NCBI RefSeq assembly: GCF_000164135.1 | Contig: NZ_GG770553.1 | Span: 1,777,530-1,841,529 of the forward strand | Direction of reading: 5' to 3' | From: Mycobacterium parascrofulaceum ATCC BAA-614 | Lineage (GTDB): Bacteria > Actinomycetota > Actinomycetes > Mycobacteriales > Mycobacteriaceae | Length of the DNA stretch: 64,000 bases | Part shown: positions 7,857 to 16,471 of the stretch, one piece after another | Numbering within the stretch: the first letter of the stretch is position 1 | How the letters are laid out: the number at the start of each line of letters is the position of its first letter | Program-made: the position numbers and the translations under genes | Notes under the pieces: generated by a model | Database searches by the model: none | What the model saw: the letters and a program-made list of their open reading frames with translations, nothing else | Told to the model about the DNA's origin: nothing

Positions 7857-10800
7857 TCACCGCAGCCGCAGCCCGCGCGGTGTGCGGGCGAACCCCGCTT
7901 CGGCCAGCGCCTCGGCCACCGGGTTGGGTCCCCCGGGCCGGGGCTGCAGCGCAGGCACCCCGTCGATGCGCTCGACCAGGATCGACGCCACCCGCCGGGA
8001 GCCCACCAGGTCGGCCAGCGCCGCGGCCGCCGCGCCATGGGCGGCGGGGTCGTCGGTGAAGGTGAGCAGGGACCGTCCGCCGCGTTCGAGGAACCAGGCC
8101 AGGTGGCCGTCCACCAGCACGACGAGCGCGCCGGCCTTGCGGCCCGGCCGCGCGCCCTCGGCGCTCGAGGCGGGCCACGGCAGCGCGGCGCCGTAGGGGT
8201 TGGCCGGGTCGGCGGCGGCGAGCACGACGGCCCGGTAGTCCGGTCGTTCGGGGTCGATCCCGTCTCCGTAGCTGCGCAGCCGGTCGACGGTCGACGCGAC
8301 GGCGAACTGCGCGCCGCCCAGCGACTCGACGAAGTAGCCGCGCTGGCACCGGCCGGCTTCCTCGAAGGTGCTCAACACCTTGTAAAGCGTGGCGAACCCG
8401 CCGGTGACGCCCTCGGTGGCCACCGCCCCCCGGGTCAGCACGCCGTGCCGGCCCAACAGCAGCTCGGCCTGATAGTGGGCGCGCATCGTGGAATCGGTCT
8501 CGGCGGCCGGCAGGGCCGACCATCGCCCCGCCACCGTCGGGTCGGCGGGACGGGTCTGCGCGTGCGCGACGCTGTAGCGGCTCAGCCGCGGGGGCCGGTG
8601 CGACCGGTGCGCCGGGACCGAGCGTCTGCGACCGCCCCCGCCGCCGAGCACGGCGCGCACCGGGGCGAACGTGTCACCGGTGACCCAGCCGGCCCAGATC
8701 AGTTCCCACAGCGCGGTTTTCAGTTCCGCATCGGGGATTCCGCTCTGGGCGAGCTGGCGGAAGAAGTAGGCGCCCCCGCCGCCCAGCGTGTCCAGGATCG
8801 CCCGGTGGGCGTCGGTGAAGTCGATCTCGGCGGGCTCGGCGAGGGTCAACGGCGCGGATTCGCCGACGTGCAGCGCGACCCACCCGTCGCTGGCCGAGAT
8901 CGTCCCGGCGCCTTGCCAGGTGACCTCACCGCTGGCCAGCAGCTCGTCGAGCATGGCGGGGGAGTAGTCGCGCACTCGGGGTCCCAGCACCAGCGGTTCG
9001 ATCGCCGAGGCGGGCAGCCGGACGCCGGCCAGCTGATCGACCACCGACATCAGCCCGTCCAGCCCCGAATGGTTCGGCGAACTCGAGCCGGCCACCTGGT
9101 GCCAGGCCGGCAGGAAGCGGCCGTACGCGGCGGTGCTCACCGGCTCGACCTGTGCCCGCAGCGCGGCGAGCGACCGCCGCCGCAGCACGCGCAACACGTC
9201 GGCGTCGCACCACTGTTCGCTCCCGGCCGCACCGGGGACCTCGGTGGCGGCGACGAAGTCGCCGCGCACCAGCCGGCCTTGCGAACTGGTTGGGTCGGCC
9301 AGCCGGCCCAGCACGTCGGCGGTGACCCGCAGCCCGAGCCCGAACCGGGCGGCGGCCTCGGCGGTGGTGAACGGGGTGTGGGTGCGGGCGTAGCGGCCCA
9401 GCAGCTCGCCCAGGGGGTCGGCCACCGCCTCGGTGAAGGCGGCGGGCACGCCCAGCGGGACCGGCGCGCCGACCCCGTCGCGCAGCCGGCCGATGTCCTC
9501 GATGGCCACCCACCAGCTGCGGCCGGCGAACGAGACGGGCAGGGCCCGCCGCGCCGCGTGCAGGCCCTCGAGCCAGCCGCCCACCTCCGCGCCGCCGGAC
9601 CGGGCGGCGATCTCGCCCTCGGTCATCGGACCCAGCAGTCGCAGCAGGTCCGCGACGCCTTCGGCGTCGCGCGCGGCCCGGTCCTCCGCCAGGTGCTGCA
9701 GCTGGCGGCCGGTCGCGGCGATGACGTCCGGGTCGAGCAGCTCGCGCAGCTCGACCCGGCCCAGCAGCTCGGCCAGCAGCGTGCTGTCCAGCGACAGCGC
9801 CGCGGCCCGGCGCTCGGCCAGCGGGGTGTCGCCCTCGTACATGAACGCGCCGACGTAGCCGAACAGCAGCGACGCCGCGAACGGTGAGGGGCGGTCGGTC
9901 GCGACCTCGGCGACCCGCACCTTGCGCTGCGCGATGCCGGCCATCAGCGCCGCCAGGGCGGGGACGTCGTACACGTCCTGCAGGCATTCGCGGACGGTCT
10001 CCAGCACCACCGGGAAGTCGGGGTATTTGCGGGCCACGTCCAGCAGTTGGGCGGCCCGCTGACGCTGGTGCCATAGCGGCGATCGCTTGCCCGGGTGCCG
10101 GCGGGGCAGCAGCAGCGCCCGGGCCGCGCATTCCCGGAACCGCGACGCGAACAGCGCCGAACCGCCGACCTCGGCGGTGACGATGGGGTCGATCTCGTCG
10201 GCCTCGAAGACGAAAAGATCGGCGCCGGGCGGGGTCTCGCCGTCGTCGTAAAGCATGTCCGGCAGCCGCACCACGATGCCGTCGTCGGAGGCCGTCGGCT
10301 TCTCGTCGAGGCCGTAGCGTTCGCGCAGCCGGCGGCCCACCGCCAGCGCGAGCGGTCCGTTCACGCGCAGCCCGTACGGCGAGTGCAGGATCACCCGCCA
10401 GTCGCCCAGCTCGTCGCGGAACCGCTCGACCAGCAGGGTGGTGTCGGTGGGCACCACTCCCGCCGCGGCCCGCTGCTCGTCCAGCAGCGCCCACATGTTG
10501 TCGGTCGCATAGGCGTCGAAACCCAAAGCGGCGCACCGGGCGTTGAAGTTCTCGCGGGCCAACCCGGCGAGCTCGCCGGTGAGCGCGCCCAGCGCGGCGC
10601 CCAGCTCGGCCGGGCGGCCGGCGTCGTCGCCGCGCCAGAACGGCAGCCGGGCCGGCTGGCCGGGCGCCGGGATCACCAGCACCCGGTCGTGGGTGATCTC
10701 GGTGATCCGCCAGCTGGTGGCGCCCAGCGAGATGACGTCACCGGGCCGCGACTCGTACACCATCTCCTCGTCCAGTTCGCCGACCCGCGACGGCTTTTCC

Positions 10801-12440
10801 GACTCGCTGGCGAGGTAGACGGTGAACATGCCGCGATCGGGGATGGCGCCGCCGGAGGTGACGGCCAGCCGTTGCGCGCCGGGCCGGGCGGTCAGCGTCC
10901 CGGTGTCGCGGTCGTAGACCAGCCGCGGGCGCAGCTCGGCGAACTCGGTGGACGGGTACTTGCCCGACAACAGGTCGAGGGTGGCCTCGTACACGCTGCG
11001 GGGCAGCGTCGCGAAGGGCGCGCTGCGGCGCACCGTGTCGAACCACCGGTCGGCGTCCAGCGGCTCCAGCGCCGCCGCCGCCACCGTCTGCTGCGCCAGG
11101 ATGTCCAGCGGGTTGGCCGGTACCCGCATCGTTTCGATCTCGCCGGAGAGCATCCGCTGCACGGTCACCGCGCAGCCGATCAGGTCGGTGCGGTGCTTGG
11201 GAAACAGCACCCCCCGGGACACCTCGCCGACCTGGTGGCCGGCCCGCCCGATGCGCTGCAGGCCGCTGGCCACCGACGGCGGCGCCTCCACCTGGATGAC
11301 CAGGTCGACGGCGCCCATGTCGATGCCCAGCTCCAGGCTCGACGTCGCCACCACCGCCTTGAGCAGCCCGCGCTTGAGGTCCTCTTCGACCAGGGCCCGC
11401 TGCTCCTTGCTGACCGAGCCGTGGTGCGCGCGCGCCAACAGCGGTTCGGCGCCGTAGGTCTGGCCGCTGCCCATGATGTGCGCGGGCGCCCCACCCGCCA
11501 CCTCGGGGTTGGTCTCGTCGCGCGGGCCCACCCCCAGGCGCTCGGCGTGGATCTCGTTGAGCCGCGCGGTGAGTCGCTCGGCCAGCCGCCGCGAATTGGC
11601 GAACACGATGGTCGAATTGTGCGCTTCGATCAGGTCGACCAGCCGCGCCTCCACGTCGGGCCAGATGCTGTTGTTGGCCAGGTTGGCCATGTCGGGCACC
11701 GGCACCTGGACCGACAGCTCGACGGTCTTGGCCGCACGCGGCGCCACTATCCTGGTCCGTCGCGCCGGGCCGGCCCCGGACAGAAACCGGGCCAGCTCCT
11801 CGGGCGGGCGTACCGTCGCCGACAGCCCGATGCGCTGCGCGGGCGGCCCCCCGCGCAGCTCTTGCGCCAAATCCTGGAGTCGTTCCAGCGACAGCGCCAG
11901 GTGGGCGCCGCGCTTGCCGGCGGCGATGGCGTGGATCTCGTCGACGATCACCGTCTGCACGCCCGCCAGGGTTTCCCGCGCGGCGGAGGTGAGCATCAAG
12001 AACAGCGACTCCGGCGTGGTGATCAGCACGTCGGGCGGCCGCGCGATCAGCTGGCGGCGTTCGGTCGGCGGGGTGTCACCGGAGCGGACGCCGACGCTGA
12101 TGGCGGGCGGCGGCAGGCCGTCCCGCTCGGCGATGCGGGTGAGGCCCGCCAGCGGAGTGCGCAGGTTGCGCTCGACGTCCACCGCGAGCGCCTTGAGCGG
12201 GGACACGTAGAGAACGCGGGTGCCGGCCGGCCGGTCGGCCGATCGGGCGAGGGAATCCAGTGCCCACAAGAAGGCCGCGAGCGTCTTGCCGGATCCGGTC
12301 GGCGCGACCACCAACGTGTCGTCGCCGTCGGCGATGGCGTCCCAGGCCTGGGCCTGCGCGGTGGTCGGCCCGGCGAACGTGCTGGTGAACCATTCGCGCG
12401 TGGTCGCGCTGAACCGGCTCAACGGGTCACGTGTGGTCAC
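7857..12440 (-). CDS. lhr: Lhr, large ATP-dependent DNA repair helicase
   Basis: A 1527-residue superfamily 2 helicase, near the 1513 residues of Mtb Lhr (Rv3296). The first 850 residues form the Lhr core: Walker A TGSGKT (48-53), the DEIH box (167-170), motif [12 protein letters not shown] and QRIGRAGH for the second RecA-like domain, then winged-helix and Lhr-specific modules. The long C-terminal extension is characteristic of actinobacterial Lhr and assembles oligomers in the characterised mycobacterial protein. The enzyme translocates 3' to 5' and unwinds RNA-DNA hybrids; in mycobacteria it is linked to mitomycin C damage. The GTG at 12438-12440 ([10 protein letters not shown]) matches the family start; an upstream extension to 12830 overlaps the TetR gene and is not real. 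It is followed closely by nei. Confidence 0.96.
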   Translation of the reverse strand: MTTRDPLSRFSATTREWFTSTFAGPTTAQAQAWDAIADGDDTLVVAPTGSGKTLAAFLWALDSLARSADRPAGTRVLYVSPLKALAVDVERNLRTPLAGLTRIAERDGLPPPAISVGVRSGDTPPTERRQLIARPPDVLITTPESLFLMLTSAARETLAGVQTVIVDEIHAIAAGKRGAHLALSLERLQDLAQELRGGPPAQRIGLSATVRPPEELARFLSGAGPARRTRIVAPRAAKTVELSVQVPVPDMANLANNSIWPDVEARLVDLIEAHNSTIVFANSRRLAERLTARLNEIHAERLGVGPRDETNPEVAGGAPAHIMGSGQTYGAEPLLARAHHGSVSKEQRALVEEDLKRGLLKAVVATSSLELGIDMGAVDLVIQVEAPPSVASGLQRIGRAGHQVGEVSRGVLFPKHRTDLIGCAVTVQRMLSGEIETMRVPANPLDILAQQTVAAAALEPLDADRWFDTVRRSAPFATLPRSVYEATLDLLSGKYPSTEFAELRPRLVYDRDTGTLTARPGAQRLAVTSGGAIPDRGMFTVYLASESEKPSRVGELDEEMVYESRPGDVISLGATSWRITEITHDRVLVIPAPGQPARLPFWRGDDAGRPAELGAALGALTGELAGLARENFNARCAALGFDAYATDNMWALLDEQRAAAGVVPTDTTLLVERFRDELGDWRVILHSPYGLRVNGPLALAVGRRLRERYGLDEKPTASDDGIVVRLPDMLYDDGETPPGADLFVFEADEIDPIVTAEVGGSALFASRFRECAARALLLPRRHPGKRSPLWHQRQRAAQLLDVARKYPDFPVVLETVRECLQDVYDVPALAALMAGIAQRKVRVAEVATDRPSPFAASLLFGYVGAFMYEGDTPLAERRAAALSLDSTLLAELLGRVELRELLDPDVIAATGRQLQHLAEDRAARDAEGVADLLRLLGPMTEGEIAARSGGAEVGGWLEGLHAARRALPVSFAGRSWWVAIEDIGRLRDGVGAPVPLGVPAAFTEAVADPLGELLGRYARTHTPFTTAEAAARFGLGLRVTADVLGRLADPTSSQGRLVRGDFVAATEVPGAAGSEQWCDADVLRVLRRRSLAALRAQVEPVSTAAYGRFLPAWHQVAGSSSPNHSGLDGLMSVVDQLAGVRLPASAIEPLVLGPRVRDYSPAMLDELLASGEVTWQGAGTISASDGWVALHVGESAPLTLAEPAEIDFTDAHRAILDTLGGGGAYFFRQLAQSGIPDAELKTALWELIWAGWVTGDTFAPVRAVLGGGGGRRRSVPAHRSHRPPRLSRYSVAHAQTRPADPTVAGRWSALPAAETDSTMRAHYQAELLLGRHGVLTRGAVATEGVTGGFATLYKVLSTFEEAGRCQRGYFVESLGGAQFAVASTVDRLRSYGDGIDPERPDYRAVVLAAADPANPYGAALPWPASSAEGARPGRKAGALVVLVDGHLAWFLERGGRSLLTFTDDPAAHGAAAAALADLVGSRRVASILVERIDGVPALQPRPGGPNPVAEALAEAGFARTPRGLRLR

Positions 12441-12478
12441 CCCACCATGGTGCCAAGGCGCACCGACAACGGCGCGGG

Positions 12479-13150
12479 TCAGCGCGGCTGGATGCTGGCC
12501 GTCGCCATCGCGTGGGACAGTTCCTCGGGTATCTGCGGCACCCGGGCGATGGCGTCGAACAGCGAGTGCGCGCACGCGTCGGCGAGGCGGTCGGCATTGA
12601 TCGTGGGATCGATGATGCGCTGGCGGCACAGCTCGAAGGTGAACGCCAGCCAGCCGTGGCAGATCACCCGGAGGTCGCGTTCGACGTCCGCCTCCAGCTT
12701 GGCCCCCGAGATGTCGGCGACGAGGTCGTGGATCCGGCCCATGATGTGCTCGAGCTGGCGGTTCTTGGCCTCGTCGTCGACGCCCAGCAGGACCGGGTCG
12801 GACCGGCCCAGCCCGACGTAGGCGGCCCACGCGGCCTCGGGGTTCTGCTCGTGGTAGGCCATGTACGCCATGACCCCCATCCGGACCTCTTCGTACATGG
12901 TCAGGCCGGTGGCGTCGTCCATGTTGGTGGTCTCGTAAAGGCGGTCGGCCTCGTCCTTGACCACCGCGGCGAAGAAGGCCCGCTTGTCGGGGAAGTAGTG
13001 ATACATCAGCGCACGCGACACCCCGGCGCGCTCGGCGATCTCGTCGATCCGGACCTCGTCGTAGGGTCGCTTTCCGAAGACTTCCGCCCCCAAAGCGAGC
13101 AGCTCAGCGCGTCGATCCTCGGGGGACAACCGCCTTCGGCCTGTCGGCAT
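12479..13150 (-). CDS. TetR-family transcriptional regulator (Rv3295-like)
   Basis: A 223-residue repressor with a TetR DNA-binding domain near the N-terminus: PYDEVRIDEIAERAGVSRALMYHYFPDKRAFF covers the helix-turn-helix (about residues 28-60). The rest is helical and binds an unknown ligand. The ATG at 13148-13150 (MPTGRRRLS) is favoured because a TACTAT -10 box lies 7 nt upstream, giving a leaderless message, and because the length matches Mtb Rv3295 (221 residues as I recall). A start 18 nt upstream (13168) is possible. It lies 38 nt upstream of lhr on the same strand, so it may influence or co-transcribe with the repair genes. Confidence 0.9.
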   Translation of the reverse strand: MPTGRRRLSPEDRRAELLALGAEVFGKRPYDEVRIDEIAERAGVSRALMYHYFPDKRAFFAAVVKDEADRLYETTNMDDATGLTMYEEVRMGVMAYMAYHEQNPEAAWAAYVGLGRSDPVLLGVDDEAKNRQLEHIMGRIHDLVADISGAKLEADVERDLRVICHGWLAFTFELCRQRIIDPTINADRLADACAHSLFDAIARVPQIPEELSHAMATASIQPR

Positions 13151-13157
13151 GTGAGAG

Positions 13158-13163
13158 ATAGTA
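13158..13163 (-). promoter_or_regulatory. Predicted -10 box, TetR gene (leaderless)
   Basis: TACTAT on the minus strand sits 7 nt before the ATG at 13150. This spacing puts the transcript start at the start codon, the leaderless arrangement common in mycobacteria. Confidence 0.5.
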
Positions 13164-13328
13164 CTCATCGGTTCTGAGACACCGACCACATTGTGTCTTT
13201 TCGGGCCGCACGCCCCGTGCCAGCGGGAATCGCCGCCACCGTTGACGGGGCCGGCGACGTCCCGGCCGGATCGGGCGGCTACGCGCGCCGGGCCGCGGCG
13301 CCCGGGGGTGGCCGGCCCGGCCCGCGCC

Positions 13329-13354
13329 GGTTTACCGAGTTTGCCGGCGGGTAT
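13329..13354 (+). promoter_or_regulatory. SigF-type promoter upstream of the sigF operon
   Basis: GGTTT (13329-13333), a 15-nt spacer and GGGTAT (13349-13354) match the published mycobacterial SigF consensus GGTTT-N15-17-GGGTAT exactly. It lies about 140 nt upstream of the first gene of the membrane protein-usfY-rsbW-sigF cluster on the same strand, and suggests that SigF drives its own operon. It lies in an otherwise gene-free stretch (13151-13496) that shows no other feature I can support. Confidence 0.75.
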
Positions 13355-13496
13355 CCGTGCCGGTGCGGGTGTTCCGCTAGTGCCAGCGCGATTGCGGCGG
13401 CCGGTCGTCGGGCCATGAGTCGTCGCGCGGTAACTATTGCGGCGCGGCAAACGATGAATAGGACGTTGGCCACGCGGGGGATGTTGAGGGGCACCG

Positions 13497-13880
13497 ATGC
13501 ACAAAGCGGAAGAGCGATCGGGCGGTGATCGCTTGGGACAGGAAGATCGCGAAGTGCGCGCCGCCATCCGGTTCGCGGCGACCGCCGCGGCGGCGGCGGT
13601 CGGCTTCGTGGTCATGGCCGCGCTGTGGGTGAGCACCTGCCCGGGCGACGGCGTCGATACGGTCGCCTGCGGCGCGCCGCAGCGGACGTTGCTGGCCCTG
13701 GGGGGACCGCTGATCCTGCTCGCGGCCGGGCTGTGGGCGTTCCTGCGCACCTATCGGGTGTGGAAGGCGGAGGGCGCCTGGTGGGGATGGCACGGGGCGG
13801 GCTGGTTCCTGTTCACCCTGATGGTGCTGACCGGGGCCCTGGGCGTGGCCCCGATCGCCGGCCCGGCGCTGACCCTCTGA
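13497..13880 (+). CDS. Small membrane protein of the sigF locus (Rv3289c-like)
   Basis: A 127-residue integral membrane protein with three hydrophobic segments: about residues 25-45 (AATAAAAAVGFVVMAALWV), 65-83 (LLALGGPLILLAAGLWAFL) and 98-125 (WHGAGWFLFTLMVLTGALGV). The middle loop has two Cys (CPGDGVDTVAC). The N-terminal 20 residues are charged and probably cytosolic. Size and place, immediately upstream of usfY and in the same direction, match Mtb Rv3289c. The ATG follows GAGGGG about 8 nt upstream. It is the first gene downstream of the SigF promoter at 13329. No biochemical function is known to me. Confidence 0.85.
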   Translation: MHKAEERSGGDRLGQEDREVRAAIRFAATAAAAAVGFVVMAALWVSTCPGDGVDTVACGAPQRTLLALGGPLILLAAGLWAFLRTYRVWKAEGAWWGWHGAGWFLFTLMVLTGALGVAPIAGPALTL

Positions 13881-13972
13881 TCGGCTCTCGCCAAACCCGT
13901 CCGGGCGATCTACCGTTGATGTGCAACCCGTATTGAGCTGCGCATGAGTCAAGTTCCGCATGAGGAGCAGCC

Positions 13973-14284
13973 ATGGGAGATACCTTTCATGACCCCGTCG
14001 ACCATCTGAGGACCACGCGCCCGCTCGCGGGCGAGTCGTTGATCGACGTGCTGCACTGGCCCGGGTATCTGCTGGTGGTTGCTGGTGTCGTCGGCGCGTG
14101 CGGAAGCCTGGCGGCATTCGGTAGCGGCCATCACAACGAGGGCATGACCGCGGGCGTGCTGGCGGTCATCGCCGCGGTCCTCGGATTGGTCTGGGTCGGG
14201 TTGGAACACTGGCGGATCCGCAGGATCGCGGAGCGCTGGTACGCCGAACATCCGGAGGTCCACCGGCAGTGGCCGGCCAGCTAG
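13973..14284 (+). CDS. usfY: UsfY, sigma-F locus membrane protein
   Basis: A 103-residue protein matching the UsfY family (Mtb Rv3288c). It has two transmembrane segments, about residues 28-48 (WPGYLLVVAGVVGACGSLAAF) and 55-77 (GMTAGVLAVIAAVLGLVWVGL), and a short charged tail with WRIRRIAERWY. The ATG follows a GAGGAG ribosome site. It lies between the Rv3289c-like gene and rsbW. The family is stress-inducible and SigF-dependent in mycobacteria, but its activity is unknown. The 392-nt stretch downstream holds a second SigF-like promoter and a possible antisense ORF. Confidence 0.88.
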   Translation: MGDTFHDPVDHLRTTRPLAGESLIDVLHWPGYLLVVAGVVGACGSLAAFGSGHHNEGMTAGVLAVIAAVLGLVWVGLEHWRIRRIAERWYAEHPEVHRQWPAS

Positions 14285-14348
14285 CGGGGTTTTCGGGGCG
14301 GCCCGCCTAGAGACCCCGCGCGCTATTTGCCGCGAAGCAAACGCGGGG

Positions 14349-14374
14349 GGTTACCGGCCCCGTCGAGTGGGTAT
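14349..14374 (+). promoter_or_regulatory. Second SigF-like promoter, upstream of rsbW-sigF
   Basis: GGTTA (14349-14353), 15 nt and GGGTAT (14369-14374) differ from the SigF consensus by one base in the -35 element and keep the same 15-nt spacing as the upstream site. It would drive rsbW-sigF directly, with a leader of about 300 nt. This fits the described autoregulation of sigF from a promoter upstream of the anti-sigma gene. Confidence 0.65.
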
Positions 14375-14419
14375 CAGGTGTGCACCATGATGAGTGCCGG
14401 AAAGGTTGCGTCTGCGTGG

Positions 14420-14569
14420 TCACCCCATCATGGGGGCCAGGATCACGAAGACACCGACATAGATGCTTACAACGAGAACCACCAACACGACCAGCGCGAT
14501 CCCGGCGACGAGCGCCACGCGCCTGAGGCGTCGCGTCCGAACCGCTTCTGTGGTCTCCGGCCCGTCCAT
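14420..14569 (-). CDS. Possible 49-residue membrane protein, antisense within the sigF operon
   Basis: On the strand opposite to usfY-rsbW, an ATG at 14567-14569 opens 49 codons ending in TGA. The product begins MDGPETTEAVRTRRLRR (charged, positive-inside) and continues as one long hydrophobic helix (VALVAGIALVVLVVLVVSIYVGVFVIL) ending APMMG. The orderly charge-then-membrane layout and the high GC at third positions argue that it is a real protein and not a chance ORF. A GGGTAT hexamer (14580-14585, minus strand) lies just upstream, but its -35 match is poor. No homolog is known to me; the alternative is non-coding spacer between usfY and rsbW. Confidence 0.5.
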   Translation of the reverse strand: MDGPETTEAVRTRRLRRVALVAGIALVVLVVLVVSIYVGVFVILAPMMG

Positions 14570-14676
14570 GTGGGGGCGAATACCCGGCGGCAACCATGAC
14601 TAATCGGCTCGAACGTACGGTCCACGGCGGTCTGCAGGGCGGTAGTAGTGTCAGTCAAACATTGCCGGGAGACCAG

Positions 14677-15114
14677 ATGAACGATGCGGGATTGCGCACC
14701 ACTAGGCGTCAGCGCGGCCGTCGCGCGGTCGAATTGCGCGTCGCGGCGCGGCTGGAGAACCTCGCGATGCTGCGGACGCTGGTCGGTGCGATCGGCACCT
14801 TCGAGGACTTGGACTTCGACGCCGTGGCGGACCTGCGGCTCGCGGTCGACGAAGTGTGCACCCGGTTGATCCGCTGCGCCACGCCGGACGCGACCCTGGT
14901 CGTGGTGGTGGACCCTCAGGACGACCAGTTGGTGGTGGAGGCGTCCGCGGCGTGCGACACCCACGACGTGGTCGCGCCGGGCAGCTTCAGCTGGCACGTG
15001 CTGACGTCGTTGGCCGATGACGTCCAGACCTTCCACGACGGTCGCGAACCCAACCAAACCGGCAGCGTCTTCGGGATCACGCTGACGGCGCGACGGGCGG
15101 CCTCCAGCAGGTGA
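14677..15114 (+). CDS. rsbW: RsbW (UsfX), anti-sigma-F factor
   Basis: A 145-residue GHKL-type anti-sigma factor, exactly the length of Mtb RsbW/UsfX (Rv3287c). It binds SigF and holds it inactive until an anti-anti-sigma (STAS) protein displaces it. The ATP-binding fold shows the N-box helix DLRLAVDEVCTRLI (about residues 50-63); the rest, including ASAACDTHDVVAPGSFSWHVL and SVFGITLTARR, matches the family. The ATG at 14677 has GGGAGA 6 nt upstream; an extension to 14596 lacks similarity. The stop overlaps the sigF GTG as GTGA, so factor and antagonist are made in a fixed ratio. Confidence 0.95.
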   Translation: MNDAGLRTTRRQRGRRAVELRVAARLENLAMLRTLVGAIGTFEDLDFDAVADLRLAVDEVCTRLIRCATPDATLVVVVDPQDDQLVVEASAACDTHDVVAPGSFSWHVLTSLADDVQTFHDGREPNQTGSVFGITLTARRAASSR

Positions 15115-15899
15115 CACCACCAGCTGCCGGCGGTTCGGTCTCGCGCCCGAACGAATACGCCGATGTCCCGGACATGTTCCGTGAGTTGGCGACCGTGGGC
15201 GCCGGCTCGATGGAGTTTCAGCGTCAACGGGACAAGATCGTCGAGCGTTGCCTGCCCCTGGCCGACCACATCGCCCGCCGGTTCGAGGGCCGTGGCGAAC
15301 CGCGCGACGACCTCGTCCAGGTGGCGCGGGTCGGACTGGTCAACGCGGTCGTGCGGTTCGACGTGGACGCCGGCTCCGACTTCGTGTCGTTCGCGGTCCC
15401 GACGATCATGGGCGAGGTCCGCCGGCACTTCCGCGACAACAGCTGGTCGGTCAAGGTGCCGCGGCGCCTCAAGGAACTGCACCTGCGCCTGGGAACGGCC
15501 ACCGCGGAACTGTCGCAACGACTCGGACGGGCCCCGACCGCAACCGAACTCGCCGCCGAACTCGGCATGGACCGCGAGGAGGTCGTCGAGGGCCTGGTCG
15601 CGGGCAGCTCGTACAACACGCTGTCCATCGACAGCGGCGGCGGCAGCGACGAGGACGAAGCCCGCGCGATCGCCGACACCCTCGGCGACGTGGACACCGG
15701 TTTGGACCGCATCGAGGATCAGGAGTCGCTGCGCCCGCTGCTCGAGGCGCTCCCCGAGCGGGAACGAACGGTGTTGGTGCTGAGGTTCTTCGAATCGATG
15801 ACGCAGACGCAGATCGCCGAACGGGTCGGCATCTCGCAGATGCACGTTTCCCGGTTGCTGGCGAAGTCGCTAACGCGGCTGCGTGACCAGCTGCAATAG
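15111..15899 (+). CDS. sigF: Sigma factor SigF
   Basis: A 262-residue stress-response sigma factor of the SigF/SigB group, matching Mtb SigF (261 residues). It has region 2 with DLVQVARVGLVNAVVRFD and the melting motif around SFAVPTIMGEVRRHFRDNSWSVKVPRR. Region 3 follows, and region 4 ends in the helix-turn-helix MTQTQIAERVGISQMHVSRLLAKSL. It directs polymerase to GGTTT/GGGTAT promoters, two of which lie upstream in this window. The GTG start overlaps the rsbW stop. The last 30 bp overlap the 3' end of a STAS gene on the other strand, an unusual arrangement that leaves no room for a terminator. Confidence 0.97.
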   Translation: MTPPAAGGSVSRPNEYADVPDMFRELATVGAGSMEFQRQRDKIVERCLPLADHIARRFEGRGEPRDDLVQVARVGLVNAVVRFDVDAGSDFVSFAVPTIMGEVRRHFRDNSWSVKVPRRLKELHLRLGTATAELSQRLGRAPTATELAAELGMDREEVVEGLVAGSSYNTLSIDSGGGSDEDEARAIADTLGDVDTGLDRIEDQESLRPLLEALPERERTVLVLRFFESMTQTQIAERVGISQMHVSRLLAKSLTRLRDQLQ

Positions 15900-16286
15900 C
15901 TGCTCTTCGTCGCCGTCGGCCCGCAGCGGCTCCAGCAGCGGCTCGGCCATGGGCGTCGTCACCGGCAGGGTGCCGTCGGGGTCGCAGATGCGCAGCAACC
16001 GCGCCACGGCCGGGCTGGGCGCCATCGCCCAGTGCGCCTGGGCGCCGGAGCAGACGACGTTGATGCGATGCAGTGCCGAAAAACCGGCCGTACCAATGAA
16101 TTTCAGGCCGCGCAGGTCCAGGATCACGCGCCGCGAACGATCGACGACGTGCCGGACGTACGCCGCGAGCTGATCGGCGTTGGCGGCGTCGAGTTCACCG
16201 TCCACCGTGATCAGGGTCCCCGACGGGTCCCAGCGCGCGGTGAACTGCGCCGCGCGGCTTTGCTGCCAAGATTGGGCCACAGGCAT
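15870..16286 (-). CDS. STAS-domain (anti-anti-sigma-like) protein convergent with sigF
   Basis: A 138-residue protein with a full STAS fold: GTLITVDGELDAANADQL (about 23-40), VILDLRGLKFIGTAGFSALHRI (54-75), then a helix and a final strand. STAS proteins of the SpoIIAA/RsbV type bind anti-sigma kinases such as RsbW and free the sigma factor; phosphorylation on a Ser in the DS[ST]G loop turns them off. Here the loop is GTAG (65-68), so the usual Ser is missing and a Thr is the only acceptor nearby. The ATG at 16284-16286 has GGAG 6 nt upstream; another start is 12 nt earlier. It overlaps sigF tail to tail by 30 bp. I recall no such gene here in Mtb. A direct link to RsbW is inference. Confidence 0.85.
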   Translation of the reverse strand: MPVAQSWQQSRAAQFTARWDPSGTLITVDGELDAANADQLAAYVRHVVDRSRRVILDLRGLKFIGTAGFSALHRINVVCSGAQAHWAMAPSPAVARLLRICDPDGTLPVTTPMAEPLLEPLRADGDEEQLLQLVTQPR

Positions 16287-16471
16287 TACTAACTCCATCC
16301 GCCGAGCAGGATGCTGCGGAAGACGTCAGGCGGGGAATGAACGGGAGAGCAGGGAGCTCGTAGCTTCCGCGCCCTTGACGTGATCCGGACGGCTGTGAAC
16401 TCAACCTGACCCGAACGCTACCCGCGCCGGACCCGGGCGACAACTGTTTCCCAGGAATACCGTCCGAAGGT

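Noticed and set aside
13279..13494. 71-codon minus-strand frame in the TetR-sigF gap
   Set aside because: The product is Arg/Pro/Ala-rich with one weak hydrophobic segment, lacks a ribosome site, and overlaps the strong SigF promoter on the other strand.
14580..14605. GATTA-N15-GGGTAT on the minus strand as a SigF promoter for the tiny ORF
   Set aside because: The -10 is perfect but the -35 matches only 3 of 5 bases. Kept as a remark, not called.
16418..16445. AGTTG-N17-GGGTAG on the minus strand upstream of the STAS gene as a SigF promoter
   Set aside because: Both elements are imperfect and the distance to the gene is about 130 nt.
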